Source of the DNA: Plotosus lineatus
Taxonomy: Eukaryota > Chordata > Actinopteri > Siluriformes > Plotosidae
Length of the DNA stretch: 64,000 nt
Assembly: GCA_024760905.1 (NCBI GenBank)
Contig: CM045729.1
Coordinates: 52,134,580 to 52,198,579 of the forward strand
Direction: 5' to 3'
Shown here: one piece after another, positions 12,820 to 23,129 of the stretch
How the letters are laid out: each line of letters starts with the position of its first letter
Numbering within the stretch: the first letter of the stretch is position 1
Made by a program: the position numbers and the translations under genes
The notes under the pieces: generated by a model
Seen by the model: the letters and a program-made list of their open reading frames with translations, nothing else
The model's database searches: none
Told to the model about the DNA's origin: nothing

Positions 12820-13330
12820 TCCGTTGGGTAAACATCAGTTTACTCGACAGATACGAATTTCTGATTAACAATCCCTGCAAATCTGAGGGAATGTGTGGTG
12901 CATTTTCATATGATAGAATGAATGGGGGTTGGGAGCATCTGGTGGCAGAAATAAAGCTTTTTCAAGCTCATGTTGGGAGGGTCATTAGCATAATATCAGT
13001 TTCTGTAAGGTGAAAACAGAATAATAATTGGCTTGGCCTTTTCTCTCTGTGTGTTGTAAAACAGTTAGGCATTAATTTGAGAATAACTGTGCAATTATTT
13101 TGAAATGCTACCAATCGTCAGGCTGGTGGGGAGTAAAGGAGAAGAGAGGGGGTAAGGAGAGGAGAGGTCACATAGTGGAGAAGGAAACGAGAAAGGCAGA
13201 GTGAGGCAAAGTAGTGCAGAAAAGTTAAACATGCCATCTCATTAGTTAACGGCCTTATTTGAACTGGACCAGTGCTTGTCTCCGGTTTGATTACTGACCA
13301 ATTAGGATCACACCTCATGCTTATCTGGTA
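12820..13330. promoter_or_regulatory. Candidate conserved noncoding element
   Basis: A repeat-free, information-rich block. It includes GGTCATTAGCATAATATC near 12978, ATAATAATTGGC near 13021 and CATTAATTTGAGAATAAC near 13069, which are homeodomain or POU-like motifs. No ORF with family resemblance. Candidate enhancer by appearance and position only. Confidence 0.3.
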
Positions 13331-13655
13331 ATAATTTTCAGAACGAGGAGGGAGAGGGGGGCAAGAAGGAACTCAATGTGCACATAGATAAACCAAAAAA
13401 GAACAGCAAAATAGCAATTATTTTAATATATTTAAAAGATAATTGTATTGAATATTTCAATAAATTAGGCTATACAGTGCCATTGCTAGCTTTGTGCTCA
13501 TTTAATTCAGTTTTAATGTTGATAAAGCTGCAGTTTCTATAATGTTAGCACCATTGTTTTGTTGTATTCAACACCTGAAAATTAAACAGTGCAAAGTTTG
13601 GAATTAAAAAGTGAGTTAGCCCTTTATTAAGATTTCATTCATACAAAGCCAGATA

Positions 13656-13957
13656 GGGCAGTGGTGGCCTAGTGGTATAGGTGCTGGATCACTAATCCTA
13701 AGGTTGGGGGTTCAAGCCGCACCCTCCACCCCTCCCCCAATTATCAAAAGCTGGCCATGTCTGTCACTATCTCTGGTGTGAAGCATGTAAAAGAACCATT
13801 GCATGAGTAGGCTGCAAAGCCGTCAGCAGGTTTCTGCCCTGCGATGGCCTGGCGAGCTGTCCAGGGTGTACTCTGCCCTCGCCCAGTGTCAGCTGGGATG
13901 GGCGCCAGCCTCCCCGCGACCCTAGCTAGGATTAAACAATTACAGAAAATGAACTGA
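13656..13957 (+). mobile_element. tRNA-derived SINE, family B, with 13-bp TSD
   Basis: Flanked by the exact duplication ACAAAGCCAGATA at 13643-13655 and 13958-13970. The head GGTGGCCTAGTGGTATAGG carries the A box and GGGGGTTCAAGCC the B box. The body includes GTAAAAGAACCATTGC and CAAAGCCGTCAGCAGG. The tail, from GCGATGGCCTGGCGAGCTG to ATTACAGAAAATGAA, is shared with SINE family A. A recent insertion, judging by the intact duplication. Confidence 0.9.
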
Positions 13958-14039
13958 ACAAAGCCAGATAAATAACATTTATAAAAAATGAACTATATCA
14001 GCTTCAGTTTTTTTACATTTATAAACAATTTTGATGTCA

Positions 14040-14215
14040 GCTGACTTCCATGAAGAGTAGGCTGTATAGCTGTCAGCGTGTTTCTACCCCTTGTTAAAGG
14101 GCTGTGTAAGGAAGGGCATCCGATATAAAAACCTATGCCAAATCAAACATGCGAATCAGATGACTCGCTGTGGTGACTCCTGAAAAAGGGGGAAAGCCAA
14201 AAGGAAGATACAATT
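14040..14215 (+). mobile_element. SINE-B-like fragment with RTE-derived 3' module
   Basis: The segment begins in the SINE-B body (GAGTAGGCTGTATAGCTGTC) but then switches to AGGAAGGGCATCCG...TATGCCAAATC...ATGCGAATCA. It ends GTGGTGACTCCTGAAAAAGGG...AAAGCC. The first block matches the RTE 5' region at 42010-42050 (minus strand). The end matches the RTE 3' terminus at 33287-33320. Confidence 0.65.
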
Positions 14216-14329
14216 TTGATGCCAGTTATGTATTTTTTCTTATGTTGGATTCAAAGACTGTACTTGCTATTTAAATCAATTGAAGAACACTCATATTCTT
14301 TCTGATGATTTTTGTACATCACTGTACTC

Positions 14330-14640
14330 AGTTGTGGGGCCGGCGGTGGTTAGGGTGCTGCGCTCATGATCGGGAGCTTGTGAGTTCAAATCCCACTGAG
14401 ACCCTCACTGTGCTAAGACCCCTTTGCAAAATCTCAACCACAAGTGTGCCTCTGTTCCCCCAGCAGCATAAATGGGTACCAGTAAAAATATACTGGGAAG
14501 GTAACCTGCGATGGACTAGTGTCCCATCCAGGGGGAGTTGAACTCCTGGTCGCTTCACGCTACAGAAACCGGGGATAAGCACCGGCCTGATGAGCCACAA
14601 GGCTCGGGTGTAAAAACCCAACAGACTTTACCTACCTACC
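14330..14640 (+). mobile_element. tRNA-derived SINE, family C
   Basis: Head GGCGGTGGTTAGGGTGCTGC and B-box-like GAGTTCAAATCCC indicate a different tRNA-derived family. The body contains GCAGCATAAATGGGTACC and GCGATGGACTAGTGTCCCATC. It ends in a CTACCTAC-rich tail. Pol III-type promoter remnants are seen; no folded tRNA is preserved. Confidence 0.75.
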
Positions 14641-15680
14641 CTACCTACTGTAATCAATGTTCTCCTGTTGTGGATTTTTTTCTGCATCCTCACATGTAAT
14701 AAAAATTTGTATGTAAATTACTGCCTTGAAAGTTTTCGTGCCTCGTGTTATCTGGACATGCTGTTAACATATTAATTATAATTACATCCTATTTAATATT
14801 GCTTCCTGAAGATAATTTATTATTAACTTGAGGGTCTTTGAGATTTGTTTACATTACTATACAATTCTCCCCAACCCATGTCTGAATTCCTCATAGAATC
14901 AGGAAGCAGACACATTCATACTTGTGCAGAGGGCCATATGAGAATTAATGATGTCATCATTTATTACCCTTTACATCCTGCTGTTCTTCTCTCAAGGAAA
15001 CATAGCAGTCACTTAACAGCGACACTGTCTCTGCATCTCACGATCACACACATAACAAATAATGTTCACACCAATGCAGACAGGAAAAGGAAAATAAAGG
15101 GAGTTATTTGAGTGTTTTTCAGACTGCCCATATCCTCATTCTGTGAGAGAAGGTTGCTGACAACAGAGGAAATACTTGTTTTTGTACACGAAAAAGTCCT
15201 GTCGCAGAAGGACTCTGGGATCATCTTTATTCTCACACATCCTCTACTTGATCTGCCTCACCCTCCATTCTCCGTCATGTAAGGTTCTCAAGGTCTTCAC
15301 ATCATGGACACAAATTCAAATTCCAGTACTGATGTTGCATATCTTTTGTGTGGTGATTTTATTATGGCCCTCAATTCTTAAAAAAAAAAAAACACTCTTA
15401 AGTCTCTCTAGAAATGTTTAAATAGGCATAATGGTAAATAATATACTACAGAAAAGGCCCCATCCAGATTTAAGCACTCACCCATATGGTTTTATCCAAC
15501 ACATTTAACCTTTTAGGGACAAAGAACTATCCATAATGATTTCTAAATTTTAATTTTTATTCAGTTTGTCTAAGGATGTACTATAACTATAATATTGAAT
15601 TGTGAGGGTGCAGAGCTACAGAATCACTTTTTATTACAAAAAGAATAACCACATACATTAGAGTAGAGTGCACCTGATTA

Positions 15681-15681
<1 letters not shown>
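14641..15681. other. Unique AT-rich sequence
   Basis: No gene or repeat family recognised. Confidence 0.35.
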
Positions 15682-15724
<43 letters not shown>

Positions 15725-15732
15725 ACGCACAT

Positions 15733-15800
<68 letters not shown>

Positions 15801-15805
15801 GCACG

Positions 15806-15870
<65 letters not shown>
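15682..15870. repeat. Long compound (CA)n microsatellite
   Basis: About 190 bases of CA array, interrupted near 15721-15738 and 15796-15818 by GCAC, GCGC and TGCG units that could adopt Z-DNA. All ORFs here are repeat translations. Confidence 0.95.
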
Positions 15871-15872
<2 letters not shown>

Positions 15873-16037
15873 CACTTATAAAAATGTATGTGCATGTATG
15901 TGCATGTAAATACTGAATACATTGCTTAAGTTTTAAAATTCTGATATATTTAACTTACACTCATTTCTTAAAGCTTAATCAAAATTTTAGTACAAGTTTG
16001 TTGAAAAGGTTTTGACAGTATGGACTTTACATTTTGT

Positions 16038-16372
16038 TAGCACATATGGCTCAAAGCAAGAAGGTCCTACGTTCGATTTCCAGGCTTGACCATTTCTGGG
16101 TGGGGTTTACAGCTCTCTCTCCATGTTTGGGAGAGTTTCTTACGGGGACTCCAGTTTCCTCTCACAGTCCAAAGACACGCGTATTCGGCTAACTGGCAGT
16201 TCCAAGTCGACCTGAGGTGTGAGAATGAATGGTTGTGTAAGCTTTGAGTTGCAATAACCTAGTGAGCTGTTCAGGGTGTACCCCACCCTCAGCCCAGTGT
16301 TCGCTGAGATAGGCACCTCCCTCCCAAGAACCCTAGGATTAAGATGTTCAGCAAATGAGTGAGATGAGTGAG
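16038..16372 (+). mobile_element. tRNA-derived SINE, family A, diverged
   Basis: Contains CAGCAAGAAGG-like CAAAGCAAGAAGGTCC, the B box GTTCGATTTCC, body CAGTCCAAAGACACG and tail GAGCTGTTCAGGGTGTACC. The head is poorly preserved. Confidence 0.75.
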
Positions 16373-16667
16373 TATATTATTCGTGGCAATGTGGGAATAT
16401 ACTCTATAGGTGTACTCAGAGAAACAAAAAGGTCATGATTCTCAAGACTCTGATCATTTAACATCACTACATGAATGCACTGTGTTGGTTTGTATGCCTT
16501 GATGAATGTTTTCTTCCTTTCTCTTCTCACCTCTCCCTTTGCTCATAAGGGACCCTGCCTTCCTCTCGCTGATACTCTTGAAATCAATGCTAGCTTTCTT
16601 CACTAGCAAAGATCAATGTGTCAGGGTTTCTGCTTGGCGCGTGCAGTGGAATGGAGGACTCCAAGTT

Positions 16668-16668
<1 letters not shown>

Positions 16669-16702
<34 letters not shown>

Positions 16703-16703
16703 G

Positions 16704-16780
<77 letters not shown>
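16669..16780. repeat. (CT)n(GT)n compound microsatellite
   Basis: CT array 16669-16702 and GT array 16705-16780. Confidence 0.95.
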
Positions 16781-16783
<3 letters not shown>

Positions 16784-17070
16784 GTAAAAGAGATTTAGAC
16801 TTGAGCTATATGGTGAATGTGTACTTGTGTTTGCACTGTGTACTTGTGGTGGATCAGAGACTGCACTTGCCTGCGGATTACCCATAATCCTGCTTTGATC
16901 TATGTGTTTGATCAGCCAATTGTTTCGGAGGTAGTGTGATCAGCAGAAGCACTGAAATTTACAGCTCATGTGGATGGGATGATCCTTTTCCCTCACACAA
17001 ATTGTGCTGTTAGTGGAGTTTAGAAATGGGTTTACATGTTATAATGGTTTTATTTTTATCCAGTATATAA

Positions 17071-17113
<43 letters not shown>

Positions 17114-17218
17114 GGACAGGGCGAGATGATGCAGAGGACAGGGCGAGATGGAGGCGGATGGTTTGCTGTGGCGACCCCTGAAGGGAACAACCGAAAGGAA
17201 AAGAGGAAGAAGAAGAAG

Positions 17219-17309
<91 letters not shown>
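17071..17309. repeat. (TTA)n arrays flanking an RTE 3' terminus
   Basis: Trinucleotide arrays at 17071-17113 and 17220-17309 enclose about 100 bases that read GAGGACAGGGCGAGATG (twice) and GTGGCGACCCCTGAAGGGAA. The enclosed piece is the last part of an RTE LINE, plus strand, ending in AAGAAGAAG and then the second array. Confidence 0.85.
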
Positions 17310-17311
<2 letters not shown>

Positions 17312-17312
17312 A

Positions 17313-17645
17313 TCGGCAGTACAGCGGCGTAGTGGTTAGCACATCCGCCTCACAGCAAGAAGGCCTGGGTTCGATTCCCGGCCTGGGCGTTTCAGTGTGG
17401 AGTTTGCATGTTCTCCCCGTGCTTGTGTGGGTTTCCTGCGGGTACTCCGGTTTCCTCCCAAAATCCAAAGACATGCACAGTAGGTTAATTGGCCGTTCTA
17501 AATTGCCCGTCGGTTCGCATCGTGCAGAAGGCAATGGCAAACCACTGAACTAATCCTGCCAAGAAAACCTTCATGAAGATGATAACCAGGGCGTTATCCT
17601 TCATGGCGGGTCGCCAGTGGTTGTCCTACGACTCAGGCACTAGAT
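17313..17645 (+). mobile_element. tRNA-derived SINE, family A head with a different 3' half
   Basis: The head is well preserved: CGGCGTAGTGGTTAGCAC and GGTTCGATTCCCGGCC, then GTGTGGAGTTTGCATG. From about 17510 it departs from the usual A tail and reads GCAATGGCAAACCACTGA, CTGCCAAGAAAACC and GACTCAGGCACTAGATAG. It is a distinct subfamily or chimera. Confidence 0.8.
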
Positions 17646-18620
17646 AGATAGATTATTAACATTATTATAGCCTCCTATATATTATTATATATTATTATAA
17701 ACAATGTCCTCAAATACTCTTTTCCTTGTATATTTCCACTTTGAAATATATAGGTTAGTTTTAGATAATGGAACACTGACACGGAACAAAGACAATTTCT
17801 TCTCAAATCATAACTTTGTCCTGTAAGCTTAGGACATTTTTCTACATGTGAACTTTAGCCGGTACCCAAAACTCATAAATCTCTGTGATGTAAGTTTGAA
17901 TAATTTCAGTGTGATATGTGCAGCAGGACAAAGATTTCAGGAAGTACACACATAGGCCCTCAGCATCTCCAACTTCTTTCACTACAACTTTCAACCAGAT
18001 GCAGCCACATTGTGTGACATTGGTGTAAATTTGATTGCCTAGGTCAGTGATCCTTGTCATACTCAAGGTGAAATGTCACAGATTGATTCCTATTGTGGTG
18101 CAATTTGTATTGACTTAGCTTGAACCTTTTATGTTATTGCCACATAACCTTCTGCCCTCCTTTGGCCAATGGGATATAATCGTTACATCATAAAACTCTA
18201 CAAGGTCTTTTCTTTCTTTAAGATTAATTCCTCTCTCTTCCTCTCTGAAACCTACCCCATTTTTGTGTTCAGATAAAGTGCTGTATGTGTTTCTTCAGGT
18301 TGGTAGATATATGGCAGACTCTCACTCTGGTCAAGGTTAGAGTTTTTGTCTGTTTAATGACTCTCTCTGTGAACCCAAGGTTAGAAAGGAATGAGCTCTG
18401 CCGCTTGCGAAAGCACCGTTTCATAGCTCTAGACTCAAGTTAAGAGTTATGTGTCTTTAGGGACCACTATTACAATGTATTTACATATATACATAACCAA
18501 TACTGTATGAATGCTTCATTGTTCCCTATGGCTGAAAGAGGAGATTGTTTCCTGTTCTTAAGTATGCCACTGGCCCACTTATAATTTAAATGACTAGTTT
18601 AGTTAACCTCTATGTTCAAG
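17646..18620. other. Unique sequence
   Basis: No gene or repeat family recognised. Confidence 0.35.
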
Positions 18621-19020
18621 TCCAACATATCATTATGGCAGCAACAGAGCACTGCATAATTCCATTGGCATTAACATCCGTCATCTTCCTACTCCCGCTA
18701 TAAATACAACTGGCAGCAGAAGTCTACACACACTCACTTCACACACTGCACATATTCATTTCACTACGCAAGTGTGAGTTAGGTTGTGGAGGTGAGGCAC
18801 TCTGATCGTCCAGGAGATGAAATATTTGCAGACTTCCTTCATCTAAGGGACTGATGAACCCACTTATATGTGGCCCCATTAGTCTCAGAGGATTTTCCTT
18901 AGCCCACTTTTCACATGATCCGTGCCAATTAAGCAGAGGAATTATGTATAATAGTGGGAGTGACTCACGTTTGCCAGAGCAGGAACGCATAGGGCTGTAT
19001 GACAGAAGGAGACTGTTGAA
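18620..19020. promoter_or_regulatory. Candidate conserved noncoding element
   Basis: A complex repeat-free block. It holds CATTATGGCAGCAACAGAGC near 18630, GCATAATTCCATTGGC near 18653 and CTATAAATACAACTGGCAGC near 18698. No supported ORF. Candidate enhancer by appearance and position only. Confidence 0.28.
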
Positions 19021-19092
19021 TAATTAGAGTGAATTTTCAAAGCCCTGGAAACTCAATCATATTCTGCCATATACTAACTATTTTTAACCTAA

Positions 19093-19218
<126 letters not shown>

Positions 19219-19484
19219 CAGATACTGTTCAGGTAAAGAAAATTCAGGAGAAATAATATGGGACCTGTTATTTAACATCCAGGAATGAGTGCTTCTTTCA
19301 GGGATTAGAGTTGTAATGACCTAAAACTAAGATCCTAAAATTCTGTTTACAAATTATTATGATATTGGGGCAGCACAATGGCAGACAATGACAGCACATT
19401 AGGCCGGATCACACATTCTTCATTGCCCATAGGTGTGAATATGTGTAGGCTGTATGGATATTCATGCATTCATTGCCTGAACCA

Positions 19485-19787
19485 CTAAACCTAATTAGGG
19501 TTGTGGGGAGGCTGGTGTCCATCTCAGCCAACTCTGGGAGAGTGCAGCATACACCCTGGACAACTCAGCAGGCCATCGCAGGGCAGATACACACTGATGA
19601 CTATGCAGCCTACTCTTGACTAAAGTTAGCAATGGCTCTTTTACATGCTTTTCACCACAGACAGTGACAGACATGGCCGCTGCACTGGGGGGACAGTAGT
19701 GACAACCCATTGATATTGGGGCTTGAACCACTGACCTTGGGATCGGTAATCCAGCACCCTAACACCAGGCCACCTGCCACTATATGC
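19485..19787 (-). mobile_element. tRNA-derived SINE, family B
   Basis: Reverse orientation. The tail complement ACCTAATTAGGGTTGTGGGG leads, then GCAATGGCTCTTTTACATGC. The head complement (ATTGATATTGGGGCTTGAACC, then CACCAGGCCACCTGCCACT) ends it. Confidence 0.8.
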
Positions 19788-19914
19788 CTATTCATTTTGG
19801 TATTCATTATGCAATGGTTTGGCAAGTTGTACATGGTGTACCCTGTCTTCACCCAGACTAGACTGGGATAGCCACCAGTCTCATTGCACCCTTAATAAAT
19901 TATAAATTGTAGTT

Positions 19915-20217
19915 TGCTTAATCCTTTTAGGGTTGTGGAAGGCTGGAGCCTATCTCTCGATAAACAAGCTGACCAGATCATTCCAGAGCAAGCCACACAA
20001 CTATTTACACTCACACCTAGGGGCAATGAGGAATATCCAATTAGTCTAATGTGCATGGTTTTGGATGATTGCAGGAAACTGGAGAACCAGGAAGAAACCT
20101 ACACAAGTACAGGAAATACATGCAAACGCCACACAGAGACACTGTTGCTGGGCACAGGGCTCAAACCAGGAAATCTTGCTATGAGGTGAAGGTGGTAATC
20201 ACTACGCCACCATGTCG
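19915..20217 (-). mobile_element. tRNA-derived SINE, family A
   Basis: Reverse orientation. It runs from CTTAATCCTTTTAGGGTTG to GGGCTCAAACCAGGAAATC (B box complement) and GTAATCACTACGCCACCATG (A box complement). Confidence 0.8.
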
Positions 20218-20854
20218 GCCCATATCAATTCATAATGAATGTAGTATGACATGAAGCTAAAACTTTAAAAACATATTTCAATGTATAAAAATGTGAGTAC
20301 AATAAATTACATGACATTTAGATAATTATTATTGCGTTGCGTAGATGCGACAATGACATTTTTGGGATCAAATGAAGGGATGACTTCAGTAATATTATGG
20401 AGTTTGTACTTCATTAGGAAGATTAATTTTTATTTATACTGATAATCAACTGCACTAATGCAAATCAGTACATGTAATCATCTTTATCATGAAGGAATTC
20501 AGCTGATCCTGTCTGTTATATTGACGTTAGCGAGCTAGCTATGTGATATGATATGTCTGGGCAACTGTTGGTGTAAACATAAAACAGTCCAGTTTTAGTA
20601 AACCTGTGGACAGTGTAGACTAAGAGTTGAGGCGAATACCTTTTGTTAACTGGAGAAATCCTACAGTTAGATTAAAAAACTTATTTTACTTATTAAAGAA
20701 ACATTGTCCATAACATCACATGTCCATAAACTTCAATACAGTATCAGACACCACACTGGTAAACACCTTATTAATCTGCTTTGCTAGGCTGGAGCTGATG
20801 GAAGCATATGGGTGTAAAATAAAGTTTGATGAGGCCAAAATTGAGGGTGGAAGC
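20218..20854. other. Unique AT-rich sequence
   Basis: No gene or repeat family recognised. Confidence 0.35.
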
Positions 20855-20931
<77 letters not shown>

Positions 20932-20932
20932 C
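20855..20932. repeat. (GA)n microsatellite
   Basis: Purine array with a few GC and TA interruptions. Confidence 0.95.
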
Positions 20933-20979
20933 GTATCAACAGGCCCCATATCCGTCTGATATGCCTCTCGTCAGCTCTT

Positions 20980-21130
20980 TTGCTGCCTTTCACCATCTAC
21001 ATTTTAATAATTCATGCTGGGTGTTTATTTTTAGTGATGAGAAGATTGATGAGCCATTCATATCACTTTTAACCACCAGCTAATTAGCTAATTAGCAGGT
21101 CTAAATGAAGCCACACAGTCGATAACGCAG
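20980..21130. promoter_or_regulatory. Candidate homeodomain-rich regulatory element
   Basis: A short unique block with TTTTAATAATTCATGC near 21002 and a tandem duplicate of CTAATTAG at 21080-21095 (CTAATTAGCTAATTAG). TAATTA cores are bound by homeodomain proteins. Function is inferred. Confidence 0.33.
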
Positions 21131-21198
21131 TAGGAACTTCAGTAACACTGTTGATCTGCCATGGTACTGTAATATACACAGTTATTTTACGGGAGCAG

Positions 21199-21299
<101 letters not shown>

Positions 21300-21358
21300 G
21301 GATTTTCTGAGTAGATCCTTCCGTAGGAGAGTGCTCAATACTTTTTGGTAGAGCAAAT

Positions 21359-21602
21359 AACAAAAATAAAAGGACAGGACAAAGACTTTCTATTGAAACT
21401 CCATTTATCACTACAGATCTGTTTCGAGGGGTGGTGAAACCATCCTCTCTCTTCAGGTGATTATAGAAGAATTCTATAGATTCTATAGATTCTTCTATAA
21501 TCACCTGAAGAGAGAGGATGGTTTCACCACCCCTCGAAACAGATCTGTAGTGATAAATGGAGTTTCAATAGAAAGTCTTTGTCCTGTCCTTTTATTTTTG
21601 TT
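21359..21602. repeat. Perfect long palindrome (114-bp arms, 16-bp spacer)
   Basis: The left arm 21359-21472 and right arm 21489-21602 are exact reverse complements by base-by-base reading. Arm landmarks are GGACAGGACAAAGACTTTC, CAGATCTGTTTCGAGGGG and CAGGTGATTATAGAAGAA. The spacer is AT-rich and contains TCTATAGATTCTATAG. A unique-looking 67-base stretch (21292-21358) lies outside the left arm only, and TA arrays flank both sides. Confidence 0.95.
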
Positions 21603-21604
21603 TA

Positions 21605-21670
<66 letters not shown>
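21603..21670. repeat. (TA)n microsatellite
   Basis: Abuts the right arm of the palindrome. Confidence 0.95.
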
Positions 21671-21676
<6 letters not shown>

Positions 21677-22735
21677 CCATTGTGGCGACTCTTATAGTGC
21701 ACATTATATAAACTAGTTTTAGCTAACAGCAGAATGGTTGTAATGAAAGATATGCAGCATAATCCCTTGCAACATTTCTGAAACTTATTTCTGACACTGT
21801 GACACATAGCACACACACATAGAGTGGCCCTCATAAAGTGCCTTTGCCAAATGGAAATGTATTATTATAACTTGAGATGGATATAATGAAATGTCCCCCC
21901 TAATGGGTATCGGATGGACATTGTTCACCACGTTAAAGAGAAGAATTTATTAGGAGCCTTGGTTTTTCAACATAATCCCATGTACAGATCACCTACAAAA
22001 TTTAATGGGTTCTTTCCAGGCTCAGGCCCCACCTCACGACCGAGTTTAATAAAAATTAGATACGTATGTAGTTTCTGCATGATCCTGTTAATTATAATAA
22101 TAATTATAATAAATAATGATTGATTTAAAAATACTTTAATGAATTTCTATGCCCCAATTTGTTTTTGTTTTTGCCGGACCCATATCCCATCTCCCCACCA
22201 AGTTTCGTAAAAAATCGGGTAAATAGTTTTTGTGTACTCCTGTTAAAAGACAAACTGATAAACAAGTAAAAAGATACTGGTAAATACATGAGTGGCAGAG
22301 GTAATAAATACTTGTAAGATTAACTTCATCGATTCATCCACTGTGTAGGGCTTACAGTCAAACTTCTTTGAGGGTCTACACAGGTTCTCCCACGTCAGCC
22401 AGTGATCTCAGTAATTTCTTCAATATTTTACCCTGTAATTTTTCAGATGATTGCTCTTCTTATGTGAGTACACATAAAATACCTCATTAATTTCTTTTTC
22501 GTACAAAAGGGTCAGAAAGATATTCCAATCTAACACAGTGTACATATAAGAATTTACAGTATCTTACAGAACAGCCACATACTTCTTGAGGTTTTGACTG
22601 TTGAACTTGCTTGTCAGTTTTGCATTTAAAACCCAGCAGCCATCATTATATGTTTGTCTATTGCTTCTTTACCGGCATACATAATTGTTTTGTATGAAAT
22701 AATTGTTTAATAACTAATGGATGCATGTAAATCTA
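21671..22735. other. Unclassified sequence, possibly an old repeat
   Basis: No gene recognised. The stretch 21990-22270 contains GGCCCCACCTCACGACCGAG and CCCATCTCCCCACCAAGTTTCGTAAAAAATCGGG, two similar blocks that look like diverged copies of one repeat unit. I could not name it. Confidence 0.3.
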
Positions 22736-22737
22736 AC

Positions 22738-23038
22738 TGTCTATCCATCCATGGGTCACAGGAGAAGCTGGACTTTGGACAAAAAGCAGGTTACACTCTG
22801 AACACATCAACAGTTTATTGCAGACCTAACACAGAGAAAAAAACAATCATTCCCAGCTACACTTTATAGTATCCAGTTAATCGAATGTTCTTGTCTTTGG
22901 ACTGTTGGAGGAAACTGGTGTTCCGGTGTTCCTGGAAGAAACCCATGCATACTCCACACAGAGAGGCCCTTGATGGAGATTTGAACCCAGAACCTTCTCA
23001 CTGTGAGGTGACAGTGCTAATGAGTGAGCCACAACGTC
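22738..23038 (-). mobile_element. tRNA-derived SINE, family A, diverged
   Basis: Reverse orientation. It includes CTTTGGACTGTTGGAGGAAAC, CATACTCCACACAGAGAGGC and TTTGAACCCAGAACCTTCTC (B box complement), ending in AATGAGTGAGCCACAACGTC. Confidence 0.7.
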
Positions 23039-23129
23039 TCTACAGCCTACAAGCCCATTATATCCCTTGTGAAATTACACATTCCCTTTGGCAATAGATC
23101 TTGTCTCGGATTAATGACAGAATGAGTGA

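Noticed and set aside
13656..13740. tRNA genes at SINE heads
   Set aside because: A and B boxes are present, but the cloverleaf stems do not pair and each head is continuous with a repeated SINE body and flanked by target duplications.
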